From the NCBI GenBank assembly GCA_910589305.1, contig CAJUTV010000010.1, positions 50,581-114,580 on the forward strand: DNA of 64,000 bases. Direction: 5' to 3'. Shown piece by piece: positions 27,063 through 35,703 of this stretch (position 1 is the first letter of the stretch; every line of letters starts with the position of its first letter). The notes below the pieces were generated by a model. It searched no databases, was not told the DNA's origin, and worked only from the letters and a program-made list of their open reading frames with translations. The DNA is from an uncultured Lachnospira sp. GTDB lineage: Bacteria > Bacillota > Clostridia > Lachnospirales > Lachnospiraceae. Both the position numbers and the translations under genes were made by a program.

Positions 27063-27503
27063 ATGAACGAGTTACAAGAATTTATATTTGACAAAAAAAC
27101 TCAAGTTAATCTAATTAGTTTTTTAAAACAATATGGAATACATGGCTTAGAACAAGCTTTAAAAGCTTATATTAATTGTCAACAGGAATATATATGTAAA
27201 AACAAAACATCAATATCAAAAATTAATATTTATGATATTTACTATTTAGAAATACAAAAACACAATATTACTATTTATACAACTAATGGTACATATAAAA
27301 AATATGGCTCTTTAAATAATGAACTAAAATTTTTATCTCATTATAATTTCATTAAATGTAATCAAAGTTGTATTGTTTCTCTAAAAAAAATCAAAACAAT
27401 TTGTAATAATTATATTATTCTTACCAATAACACAAAAATACATATGAGTCGAAACTATGCTTCAAAAGTAATCCTCTCTTTTTTCTGCATTAGTTCTTTA
27501 TAA
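27063..27503 (+). CDS. LytTR-type DNA-binding regulator
   Basis: 146 residues with no receiver domain. The C-terminal hundred residues are a LytTR domain: INIYDIYYLEIQKHNITIYT, KKYGSLNNELKFLSHYNFIK, CNQSCIVSLKKIKTICNN and IHMSRNYASKVI. The N-terminal 40 residues are a short helical segment (LISFLKQYGIHGLEQALKAY). AAAAGGA precedes the ATG. It is divergent from the DUF6232-like gene. LytTR proteins usually bind paired direct repeats in nearby promoters, so control of the divergent genes is plausible (inference). Confidence 0.75.
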   Translation: MNELQEFIFDKKTQVNLISFLKQYGIHGLEQALKAYINCQQEYICKNKTSISKINIYDIYYLEIQKHNITIYTTNGTYKKYGSLNNELKFLSHYNFIKCNQSCIVSLKKIKTICNNYIILTNNTKIHMSRNYASKVILSFFCISSL

Positions 27504-27590
27504 AAAATTTTTAAAAGAGAGCCTTTCAATGTTTTATATTTAATATATAATAAATAGTGTATTGAACATAATTGTAACTATAAAAAAATT

Positions 27591-28847
27591 GTGAGCATCT
27601 ACAATATTTCATATAGTCAGGTTTATTCATGGGTAAAAAAGTATGTTTGTAATGGTGAACAAGCATTAACTGATAAACATAGTCACCATAAAACAGATAA
27701 TGAAGTTAATGAATTAGAACTTCTCCGCCGGGAAAATGCTCGTTTAAAAAGAACGTTTGAAGAAAAAGGATATGCTGACTGAATTATTAAAAAAAGTGCA
27801 AGAATACGAAAGGATGTGAGATTCGGAAAACTGCGCTATACTTCAAAATACATGGCAGTAAAATTTTTCTACAAAACGAAAAATTGGAGTATTAACTGGA
27901 TATGCAAACAACTCGAAATGTCAAAGGCAGCTTACTATAAATGGCTATATTAGGAAATTCCAAAGTGTGAATTGGAAAATGTACAGCTTGCAGAACTTAT
28001 CAAAGAATACGATGAACAATTTTATCACATTTTAGGCTATCGGAGAATGACATCATGGATGAATCATTTTAACCATACGAATCATAGCTGTAAATGAGTT
28101 CATAGGATTATGAAAAAGTTAGGTATTCATGCCGTGATTAGAAAAAAGAAGAAAAAATATACATTGTCTACGCCTGAAATTACTGCTGAGAATAAACTAA
28201 AACGCGATTTTACGGCAAGTAAACCGAATGAAAAGTTGGTAACGGATGTAACTGAATTCAAGGTGACACAAGAGAATAAGAAACTGTATTTGAGTGCAAT
28301 TCTTGATTTATACGACCGATGTTATTAGTACCAGAAATGACAACTAACTTGTATTCGAAACATTTGATAAGGCTATAGCAGTAAATCCAAATGCAAAACC
28401 GTTATTTCATAGTGACAGAGGTTTTCAATATACAAGCAAAGTATTTCAAAGAAAGCTAAAAGAACATGAAATGGACCAATCCATGTCATGAATTGGTCAT
28501 TGCATTAATAGCGGACCAACAGAGGGATTTTGGGACATCATAAAATCGGAAATGTATCTGATGTACAAAATCATGGACGAAGCATCGTTTAGGTTTGCAA
28601 TAAGCAATTACATTCGATTTTAAAACGAAGAAAGACCACAAGATAAATACCACTGTAAAACACCAACAGAAGTACGAAGAGAAGCTTTTTCTACGGACTC
28701 TGCGGCAGAGTATTCAATTCCTGTAAATAAACGAATTCAAAAGTACAAAGAAAAATAGTGTGCATAGAAAAACGACCACACATTACATGTGGTCGTTCAT
28801 TCGAGCTTCATTTTAGATATTATATTTAACCTGTCTACTTGGCAGGA
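27591..28847 (+). mobile_element. Inactive IS3-family (IS150-type) insertion sequence
   Basis: OrfA remnant (from 27591) reads IYNISYSQVYSWVKKYVCNG and NELELLRRENARLKRTFEEK, but the first helix-turn-helix part is missing. OrfB is broken by stops and frameshifts. Recognisable pieces are ELIKEYDEQFYHILGYRRM, VHRIMKKLGIHAVIRKKKKK and the start of the DDE domain KPNEKLVTDVTEFKV, with LYLSAILDLYDR. A perfect hairpin (AACGACCACA/TGTGGTCGTT, 28771-28797) lies after the last coding remnant, and the sequence near 28835 (CCTGTCTACTTGGCAGG) looks like an IS150-type end. It cannot transpose by itself. Confidence 0.82.
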
Positions 28848-28865
28848 GGCATATCAGAAAATCCA

Positions 28866-28903
28866 ATACACCATATTGTAAAGTATAATACAATATGATG
28901 CAT
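28866..28903. repeat. Imperfect palindrome downstream of the intact kinase
   Basis: Counterpart of the perfect palindrome at 21382-21419. Here one arm has two changes (CAATATGATGCAT), leaving a mismatched 15-bp stem. It sits 46 bases past the kinase stop codon and may serve as a weak terminator. Confidence 0.55.
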
Positions 28904-28948
28904 ATTTAATCCTTTATATGACAGCCCCAGTTGACTAATTCTATATGC

Positions 28949-31900
28949 TTATTTCAATATTTCTCTTAACAGTTCCATTAATTTTGGTATGTTAATTGGT
29001 TTTGCTATATGCCCATCCATACCTGCTGCAAATGCTGCCTTTCTATCCTCATCAAAAGCATTTGCTGTCATCGCAATAATAGGAATATCAGTAAATACAC
29101 AATTATCCAATGCCCTTATTTGTCTTGTAGCCTCATAGCCATCCATCATTGGCATTTGAATATCCATCAAAATCAAATCATATTGCCCCGCTTTTGCTTT
29201 CTTTATCTTTTCTACTGCAGCAGAACCATCATCTGCTACATCCATAATAAACCCTGCTTCCTGCAAAATCTCTATAGCAATTTCTTGATTAATCTCATTA
29301 TCTTCAACAAGAAGAATTTTCTTTCCCTCAAAGGAAACATTTTCTTCTAAAATTCCAGCTTCTGCACTTTGAATAACAAACGGAGACTCCAAAATTTCTC
29401 GAAGTTCAGATAAGAAAATCGGCTTTGAACAAAAGGCTGTAACCCCTGCATTTCTTGCTTCTTCTTCAATATCTGCCCAATCATAAGCCGTTAAAATAAT
29501 AATTGGCTTCTCTTCTCCTATAATGCTACGAATACGTCTGACAACCTCAATGCCATTCATATCTGGCATCAACCAGTCTATAATATATGCCGCATACTCA
29601 TCATTTTGTTCTTCTGCAAGTTTTGCACGAAGCACAGCTTCTTTGCCAGACGTCGTCCAGTCTGGTCTCATTCCAATAATGGAAAGCATCTGGGTAACAC
29701 TAGAACAAGTATTAAAATCATCATCTGCAACAAGCGCTCTAAGCCCTTTTAATTCTGGGACAACTTCCTGTATAACTGGACCCGAACAAGTCCTAAACTG
29801 CAATGATACAGTAAAGGTTGTTCCTTTTCCCTCTTCGCTTACAACAGAAATCTTACCGCCCATCATATCAACAATATTTTTAGTAATTGCCATTCCAAGC
29901 CCTGTGCCTTGTATTCCGCTAACAGTACTTGTTCGTTCTCGCTCAAATGGTTCAAAAACATGCTCTAAAAATTCTTTGCTCATTCCAATTCCAGTGTCTT
30001 TTACCTGAAATTCATAAGAAGCCCTGTCTTCAGGCGCATTTCCTTTCTGTAAGATGCGCACGCCCACAATACCGCCAGGTTTTGTAAACTTCATCGCATT
30101 ACTTAAAAGATTTAATAAAACCTGATTTAACCGCAATTTATCACATAAAACATGTTCATTCACCACATCTGCCGTATCAATATAAAATTCCAACTGCTTT
30201 GATGTAATGTCTGCCTGCACAATTGTCTTTAAATCGTGCATAACTTCTGGAAGTGACGTTTCTTTTTCCTCAATCTTTACTTTTCCGCTTTCAATACGGC
30301 TCATATCTAAGACATCATTAATTAAGCTGAGCAAATGATTACTAGAAGTCGTAATTTTTGAAAGATAATCTTGTACTTGTTCTATATTGTCAATATGAGC
30401 TGCTGCAAGGGATGTAAATCCTATAATAGCATTCATAGGCGTTCTAATATCATGGGACATATTATTAAGAAATGTCGTTTTTGCCCGATTGGCATGCTGT
30501 GCTGCCGCAAGTGCATCTTCTAAGTCAAATTTATGTCTTTCTAATTGTTCTTCCATTTTTTTCTCGTCATCTATATCAACAAAAAGTCCAACAAAGGTAA
30601 TTGGTGAACCATCTTCACGTCTGGACAGTCTGCCAGCCGCATGGAACCATCTCCAGCCAGCATGTTTTGTAAGAAGACGATATTCTACATTATACGTTTT
30701 CTCTCCAGTGTAATCTTTTACTGTATCCCAATATTCTTTTGTAACCCAATCTTTATCGTCTTTATGCAACAAATCAAGCCAAGATTCCAGCTTATTTGGA
30801 AAATCCTCTTCACTCTCATAGCCTATCATTTCCCTGAAAACTTGCGTCCATGTACAAGATACCATCTGTGCTTTTTCATCAAATTCCATACTCCAAAATC
30901 CTGAACCCATTGCTGTATGTATATTTTCCATAGCAGCCTGTTCTCTCTCAATCTGCGCCAAAGCAGATTTTATCTTATCTCCATCTGCTTTTGCCTGTTC
31001 TAAAAGAATTTTTGAATTTTTCTTTGATTGATGAATTAATGCTAAAAATACCACAATGATTACAAGTACTATAATAACAATTTGAATAATGCCACGATAC
31101 ATCATATTTGAACTAATCGAACTAATATGATTGCTAATAACATTATCTCGAATTAAAATAGTCATCATCCAATTTGTACCTTCTATTGGGATATAACAAA
31201 GCGTCTGCTGTGAACCATGATAGTCAAAGGATATCTGTCCTAATATGCCATTTGCAAAATCTTCTTCTACTTGTTGATAACTAAATTCATTATCAATATT
31301 AGCCTCCCTAAGCGCAAAAAGAAGATTATTTCCGGCTTTAAAATTTCCAAAATCACCACCTGCTAAATCTTCACCATTGCGATGATATAAACTACAATAC
31401 GTTTCATTATAATTTGTCTGTAAAGTCAGAGAACTTAACATTTCATCAATATTAATCTGAATAAAGCATACCTTTATCTGTGAACCTTGAAATGCAATAT
31501 TTTTTACTGGTGCTGCAAGAACCACTTGTTTTTGAGCGCCATAAAGATTTGCTGTGCTAACGATAGGCTCTACCAATTCTTCAGAAAGAAAATTATAACT
31601 GCTAAGCCCTGATGTTGTGCTGTGTTCTGTATAGACAATTCCATTTTCGTCTACTAACGCAAACTTATCCACACCATAAAGTCTTTTTACTTCTCCAAGA
31701 AATGTGCGCAATTCTTCTTGAGTCTGTAAATTGGAATCTTCTAATACCTCAAGTGCATTTTTTATATAGGCAAAATTATTTTTTAATTCCTCTGTAACTA
31801 CTTGAGCTCTTCGTCCAGCCAACTCCTCTAAATAAAATTCACTAACCTTGTTTACTGCTTGATTTGTGCTAACTCTTGCACTGTTTGATACCCAGATTGT

Positions 31901-32005
31901 TGTAATGAGAAGAATCGCTGCAATTAAACTTCCGCCTACTATACCATAAGTAATCGTCTGCTTTTTTTGTTTTTTATCCATATTATTTTGCTGTGATTGA
32001 TTCAT
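28949..32005 (-). CDS. Hybrid sensor histidine kinase with two receiver domains
   Basis: 1018-residue membrane sensor kinase. A membrane helix (about 20-42) precedes an extracytoplasmic Cache-like domain (about 45-300) and a second membrane helix (about 303-325). Then come a short coiled coil and a PAS/PAC domain (about 365-490). The HisKA phosphoacceptor is at NNMSHDIRTPMNAIIGF. The ATPase domain has LNQVLLNLLSNAMKF, VKDTGIGMSKEFL and QGTGLGMAITKNI. A first receiver contains DWLMPDMNGIEVVRR and a second MDIQMPMMDGYEATRQ. The gene lies 18 bases downstream of a sugar-binding lipoprotein, which suggests that the bound ligand is sensed through the Cache-like domain. The downstream response partner is not in the window. 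Confidence 0.93.
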   Translation of the reverse strand: MNQSQQNNMDKKQKKQTITYGIVGGSLIAAILLITTIWVSNSARVSTNQAVNKVSEFYLEELAGRRAQVVTEELKNNFAYIKNALEVLEDSNLQTQEELRTFLGEVKRLYGVDKFALVDENGIVYTEHSTTSGLSSYNFLSEELVEPIVSTANLYGAQKQVVLAAPVKNIAFQGSQIKVCFIQINIDEMLSSLTLQTNYNETYCSLYHRNGEDLAGGDFGNFKAGNNLLFALREANIDNEFSYQQVEEDFANGILGQISFDYHGSQQTLCYIPIEGTNWMMTILIRDNVISNHISSISSNMMYRGIIQIVIIVLVIIVVFLALIHQSKKNSKILLEQAKADGDKIKSALAQIEREQAAMENIHTAMGSGFWSMEFDEKAQMVSCTWTQVFREMIGYESEEDFPNKLESWLDLLHKDDKDWVTKEYWDTVKDYTGEKTYNVEYRLLTKHAGWRWFHAAGRLSRREDGSPITFVGLFVDIDDEKKMEEQLERHKFDLEDALAAAQHANRAKTTFLNNMSHDIRTPMNAIIGFTSLAAAHIDNIEQVQDYLSKITTSSNHLLSLINDVLDMSRIESGKVKIEEKETSLPEVMHDLKTIVQADITSKQLEFYIDTADVVNEHVLCDKLRLNQVLLNLLSNAMKFTKPGGIVGVRILQKGNAPEDRASYEFQVKDTGIGMSKEFLEHVFEPFERERTSTVSGIQGTGLGMAITKNIVDMMGGKISVVSEEGKGTTFTVSLQFRTCSGPVIQEVVPELKGLRALVADDDFNTCSSVTQMLSIIGMRPDWTTSGKEAVLRAKLAEEQNDEYAAYIIDWLMPDMNGIEVVRRIRSIIGEEKPIIILTAYDWADIEEEARNAGVTAFCSKPIFLSELREILESPFVIQSAEAGILEENVSFEGKKILLVEDNEINQEIAIEILQEAGFIMDVADDGSAAVEKIKKAKAGQYDLILMDIQMPMMDGYEATRQIRALDNCVFTDIPIIAMTANAFDEDRKAAFAAGMDGHIAKPINIPKLMELLREILK

Positions 32006-32023
32006 TTTCTGTTACCACCATTC

Positions 32024-33193
32024 TTAATCAATTTCACCATATAGTGTCCGAAGCATCTCTTTGGCACCATCTTGGTAAATAATCGTCGTTAGTTCTTCTG
32101 TCTTTTCAGGATAGGCTTCGCCTGGCAAAAGTCCGTCTGCAATCTTAATAGCGACTTGAACCGTATCAAAACCGATAGAATAACAATCCTGAACGCCTAA
32201 AGCATAGATAACACCATCTCTAAGATACTGAAGTGCCTCTTGGTCATGGTCCATTCCAACAATTACAATCTCATCTTCCCGCCCTGCTTCTATAACCGCT
32301 CTAGCAGCACCAACTGGATTACTCATGTTGCAACAGACAATGCCTGCAATATCTTTATAACGTGCCAAAAATTCTTTTGTAAAGTCATAAGCCTTCTCCA
32401 CAATATCCTCATCATATGCAATTTCTATAATTTCCATATTAGGATATTTCGCAATTACATCTTGTGTTCCAAGTGCTCTATCCTCATGGCAAGGAGCACC
32501 TTTTGTCCCCACTAACACAATAACTTTTCCAGAATATTCAAGCTTTTCACACAAAGCCTCTGTAAGTTCAGCACCATCTTCATAATTATGTGTATTACCT
32601 ACATACGCAATTCGATTGCACCCATCTTCCTTTGCCGCATCAGAACTTGAAAAAGTCATCACTTTTTGCCCGTCTTCTATTAATTCATTAATTACAGGTG
32701 TAACCACATCAACATCTGCCACATCTACCCCAATAACATCAAAATCCTGCAATGCTGCATTGGATAAACGTTCAATTTGATTTTGTGCAGAAGCTCCATT
32801 TGGAGCAAGGTATTCATAATCTATAACGATTCCTTTTTCTTCATACTGCTTTGCCGCATCCTCTATGCCAAGTGCAACGGCATCCCACCAAGGATGAACG
32901 GTCTTATATGTAAAATAAAAATTATATTTTTTCTTTAAAGGCTTATATTCGTCCAACTTATGATTAAAATCAATTATATCCGCAAGTTCATCATTTTCAT
33001 TACGCTCATTATCTGGAACTTCCAAATCCAATCTCTTGTCTGGTTCCTGCCAAACTTGACGATTTTCCTTGTCATCACAACCTGTCAACCCCAAACCCCA
33101 TACACAAAAAACAATTAGGCATACCATAAAAATAAAATTTTTAGTTTTTAGTTTGTTTGTTCCTGTCCTATCTTTAAACATTTTCTTAAGCAT
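32024..33193 (-). CDS. Periplasmic-binding-protein-like sugar-binding lipoprotein
   Basis: About 389 residues. The signal peptide ends in the lipobox GLTGC (around residue 38), and an acidic linker follows. The two-lobed type I binding fold has YNFYFTYKTVHPWWDAVALG, DVIGVDVADVDVVTPVINEL, KVIVLVGTKGAPCHEDRALG, VCCNMSNPVGAARAVIEAG and VGMDHDQEALQYLRDGVIYA, as in Peripla_BP_4 ribose/galactose binders. The ATG at 33193 has GGAG seven bases upstream, better than the TTG at 33199. No ABC transporter genes follow. The next gene is a sensor kinase, so a sensing rather than uptake role is likely (inference). Confidence 0.88.
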   Translation of the reverse strand: MLKKMFKDRTGTNKLKTKNFIFMVCLIVFCVWGLGLTGCDDKENRQVWQEPDKRLDLEVPDNERNENDELADIIDFNHKLDEYKPLKKKYNFYFTYKTVHPWWDAVALGIEDAAKQYEEKGIVIDYEYLAPNGASAQNQIERLSNAALQDFDVIGVDVADVDVVTPVINELIEDGQKVMTFSSSDAAKEDGCNRIAYVGNTHNYEDGAELTEALCEKLEYSGKVIVLVGTKGAPCHEDRALGTQDVIAKYPNMEIIEIAYDEDIVEKAYDFTKEFLARYKDIAGIVCCNMSNPVGAARAVIEAGREDEIVIVGMDHDQEALQYLRDGVIYALGVQDCYSIGFDTVQVAIKIADGLLPGEAYPEKTEELTTIIYQDGAKEMLRTLYGEID

Positions 33194-33336
33194 GCACAAT
33201 CTCCTTTCTTATTTATGCTTTTTTATTGCTTATACCTGTTTAAAACTTACACAAGCATTTTCACTTTATATGTTCCAATGTGCCTATTTACGCTGATATG
33301 CACTACCTTTTACACATCTGCAACATATTTTGTAAT

Positions 33337-33366
33337 ATTATACCATAAAGTTCATATAAATTTACA
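33337..33366 (-). promoter_or_regulatory. Predicted extended -10 promoter of the lipoprotein-kinase operon
   Basis: The minus strand reads TGGTATAAT (TATAAT at 33337-33342 preceded by TGn), with only a weak -35 (TGTAAA). The same sequence is retained upstream of the decayed copy near 23660, which supports its importance to the module. Confidence 0.4.
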
Positions 33367-33417
33367 TAAAAGTTTACACATAATTTTTTATAATACATAC
33401 TATGGTATAAAAAAAGA

Positions 33418-33858
33418 ATGAGTTTTTGTATGAATTGGGATTGTTGTTCAAAATCAACAGATAATGGTTCAAATCCATATGCGGCAAATATCAAACAAAT
33501 AACTATACAAAATCAAAATTTCCGAACTGTCGTTTGGACTGGATGTTATTTACAAATGACACTTATGTGTATCCCAGAACATGAAGAAATTGGCTTAGAA
33601 TTTCATGCAGATACAGACCAGTTTATTAGAATTGAACAAGGAAAAGCTGCAGTCAAAATGGGGAAATGTAAAAATCGCCTCGATTTTCAGCAAAATATAT
33701 GTGAAGGCGATGGTGTTTTTATACCTGCAGGAACTTGGCACAATATTATTAATATTGAAAAGACTCCTTTAAAAATATCCTCGATTTATGCACCACCCAA
33801 CCATTTAAAAGGAACCGTACATCGAACAAAGTCCGAGGCTGAAAAGGAAGAGTATTAG
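33418..33858 (+). CDS. Cupin-domain protein
   Basis: 146-residue single-domain cupin. The first conserved box is IGLEFHADTDQFIRIEQG and the second GVFIPAGTWHNIINIE. The second histidine of the canonical HxH of box 1 is replaced (HADTDQF), as in a known subgroup of mannose-6-phosphate-isomerase-like cupins. The N-terminus contains CMNWDCC. It is divergent from the sugar-binding lipoprotein operon, with about 220 bases between the two starts. The start is uncertain, because the ribosome site is weak at 33418 and the second Met is at 33430. A role in binding a small sugar-like ligand is possible but unproven. Confidence 0.75.
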   Translation: MSFCMNWDCCSKSTDNGSNPYAANIKQITIQNQNFRTVVWTGCYLQMTLMCIPEHEEIGLEFHADTDQFIRIEQGKAAVKMGKCKNRLDFQQNICEGDGVFIPAGTWHNIINIEKTPLKISSIYAPPNHLKGTVHRTKSEAEKEEY

Positions 33859-34003
33859 GAAAAAATATCTGCCAGACGTTAAAAAATTCTGGCAGATAAT
33901 ATAAGAATAATGTATAACCAAACACATTAACTTATCAAAAAATATAATTTAAGTCATAATAGATATTAGAATAGGCTTATTAATTATGCAAAAATATTAA
34001 TTT

Positions 34004-34804
34004 TTAATTCGTTACAAGAAACTCCAACGCCTCATATTGTTCTGGATAAAGATAAACAAGTCTGCTCCAACCTTCCACACCATTTGCTGTCTCAATTTTT
34101 GCCCAAGGTTCTATATACTCACCAGCTTGTGAAAAAACCATTTCCCCTCTCCAAATAACTCTATCATCATTATAAAGCTCATCCAAGATAACACAATCTT
34201 CAACAGATGGGATATCTCGAACAAGCAATGAACTTGAACTTTCTGTTAAGACTATAAGAGATAGCTCAAAAGACTCTTTTTGCATAGAATCTAAATTTTC
34301 ATCTTGATTTGCAGTATATTGCATATTTAAATCTTTCCACCCTTGTTTTTCCAAACAATCTATCAAAAATGTTTCACTATAAATATATGTCTTTTGTCCA
34401 ATATTTAAAATATCAATATTGGACTTTATAATAGATGGTATCAAAATATATAACATACATAATCCATATGTAATTAAAAATTTTATAAAACTTCTCTTTT
34501 TAGGAAAATGCCATGCTTTATACCAACAATGAATAACTTGTTCAATTTTTTCAAAAACTTGTGATAATTGATTATCTATCCTATAAAATCTTGAACCAAA
34601 TTTCTTATGAAGAAATGCTATAGGTATTTCAACAAGCAAATAAAAGCATTGAAAAATCTTTTCTCCCAAAAATGGAATAACAGATAAAATCCAACATATT
34701 ATTTTACCAAAGACTGCCCATAAAAGAAAGAATACTAAAAACACTAAAACAGCAGAACGAAACCATAATGGCAATAATAAAAATTGATTTAAAACTGTAC
34801 TCAT
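34004..34804 (-). CDS. Membrane protein with C-terminal SH3-like domain
   Basis: 266 residues, last gene of the TIR operon. The N-terminus has a strong membrane helix (about 12-33), a hydrophobic amphipathic stretch (about 38-62) and a second helix (about 105-125). The C-terminal 65 residues (ILDELYNDDRVIWRGEMVFS, then WAKIETANGVEGWSRLVYLY) have the pattern of a bacterial SH3 domain, probably outside the cytoplasm. The start is two bases after the stop of the SPFH-like gene (GAGGAAGAG as ribosome site), so the pair is translationally coupled. The function is unknown. It would anchor the system at the membrane. Confidence 0.6.
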   Translation of the reverse strand: MSTVLNQFLLLPLWFRSAVLVFLVFFLLWAVFGKIICWILSVIPFLGEKIFQCFYLLVEIPIAFLHKKFGSRFYRIDNQLSQVFEKIEQVIHCWYKAWHFPKKRSFIKFLITYGLCMLYILIPSIIKSNIDILNIGQKTYIYSETFLIDCLEKQGWKDLNMQYTANQDENLDSMQKESFELSLIVLTESSSSLLVRDIPSVEDCVILDELYNDDRVIWRGEMVFSQAGEYIEPWAKIETANGVEGWSRLVYLYPEQYEALEFLVTN

Positions 34805-34806
34805 TT

Positions 34807-35685
34807 TTACTCTTCCTCTGAATAAAACTGATTCATTCCTGAATCTTCTTGTGTATTTTGGTTTAAATTATCATCTTTATCAGATAATTTTAGTGTAGAT
34901 TGTATAGATTTTCTAAAATCTATATCTGTAATAACTCCTTTTTCTCTAAGGTCATCAAGACGTCTAATTTTCTCATCATAATTTGCTTTCTCATATTCTT
35001 CAATTTTTAATATTGCCTCTGTCTGGGTTAAATTTCCTTCTATGACCTCAGAATTAATAGCATCTTTATAAGTAATTGTAATTGATTTTGCCATATCATT
35101 TGCTTGTTTTCTCATTGTATCATCCAACAACATTTTTTCATATTTACGTACATATTCTTTTGCCTCCTCACCTGGAGCTGCATCAACAACTGATATTTGA
35201 TAAACAAAACCTGTTGATTCATCTATTGTACATGAAGACAACGTCTGTTGTAATTCATCATCCATTCCTTCATAATTTAAAATACTATATTTTCGAGTAA
35301 CTTTTTTAACATCCAAAGAAAATAAATTATTAAAATAAGCATCCACATCTAAATTTTTATTTTTATAAAAAATAATTGGATCATTTACCTGTATCACACC
35401 TTTAACATATACATCAAATGAATAATAAGTTTGTTTACTAGGTGAATGAAACTTAATTTCTTTTATATAAGAACGTGTAGATATTTCTACCAATTGAGTA
35501 TACTTTCCCTGTCGAATTTCTTTTACAGTAGTATATTTATCCACAACAATATCATCTTTACAACCACCTGTAAGTATTACAGCTACACCCTGCTTTTCAC
35601 TTTTAGGTACTTTAGGATGCAATCCATTTTTATATGTTTCTTCTTTAAAAATCAGATCATTTTCAAATTCATTCGTTAAACTCAT
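34807..35685 (-). CDS. SPFH/Band 7-like protein with SHOCT tail
   Basis: 292 residues without a membrane helix. The first 200 residues show a Band 7/SPFH-like course (FDVYVKGVIQVNDPIIFYKN, LFSLDVKKVTRKYSILNYEG, AAPGEEAKEYVRKYEKMLLD). The C-terminal RRLDDLREKGVITDIDFRKS is a good match to the short SHOCT oligomerisation module. A polar acidic tail follows. AAGGAGT precedes the ATG. It lies 18 bases after the helical protein's gene and is coupled to the membrane SH3-like gene. SPFH proteins form membrane rings or scaffolds, so a scaffold for the TIR effector is an inference. Confidence 0.6.
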   Translation of the reverse strand: MSLTNEFENDLIFKEETYKNGLHPKVPKSEKQGVAVILTGGCKDDIVVDKYTTVKEIRQGKYTQLVEISTRSYIKEIKFHSPSKQTYYSFDVYVKGVIQVNDPIIFYKNKNLDVDAYFNNLFSLDVKKVTRKYSILNYEGMDDELQQTLSSCTIDESTGFVYQISVVDAAPGEEAKEYVRKYEKMLLDDTMRKQANDMAKSITITYKDAINSEVIEGNLTQTEAILKIEEYEKANYDEKIRRLDDLREKGVITDIDFRKSIQSTLKLSDKDDNLNQNTQEDSGMNQFYSEEE

Positions 35686-35703
35686 TAAAGTACTCCTTTT
35701 CTA

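Noticed and set aside
27591..28847. Active insertion sequence
   Set aside because: The orfA start is missing, and orfB has many stops and frameshifts.
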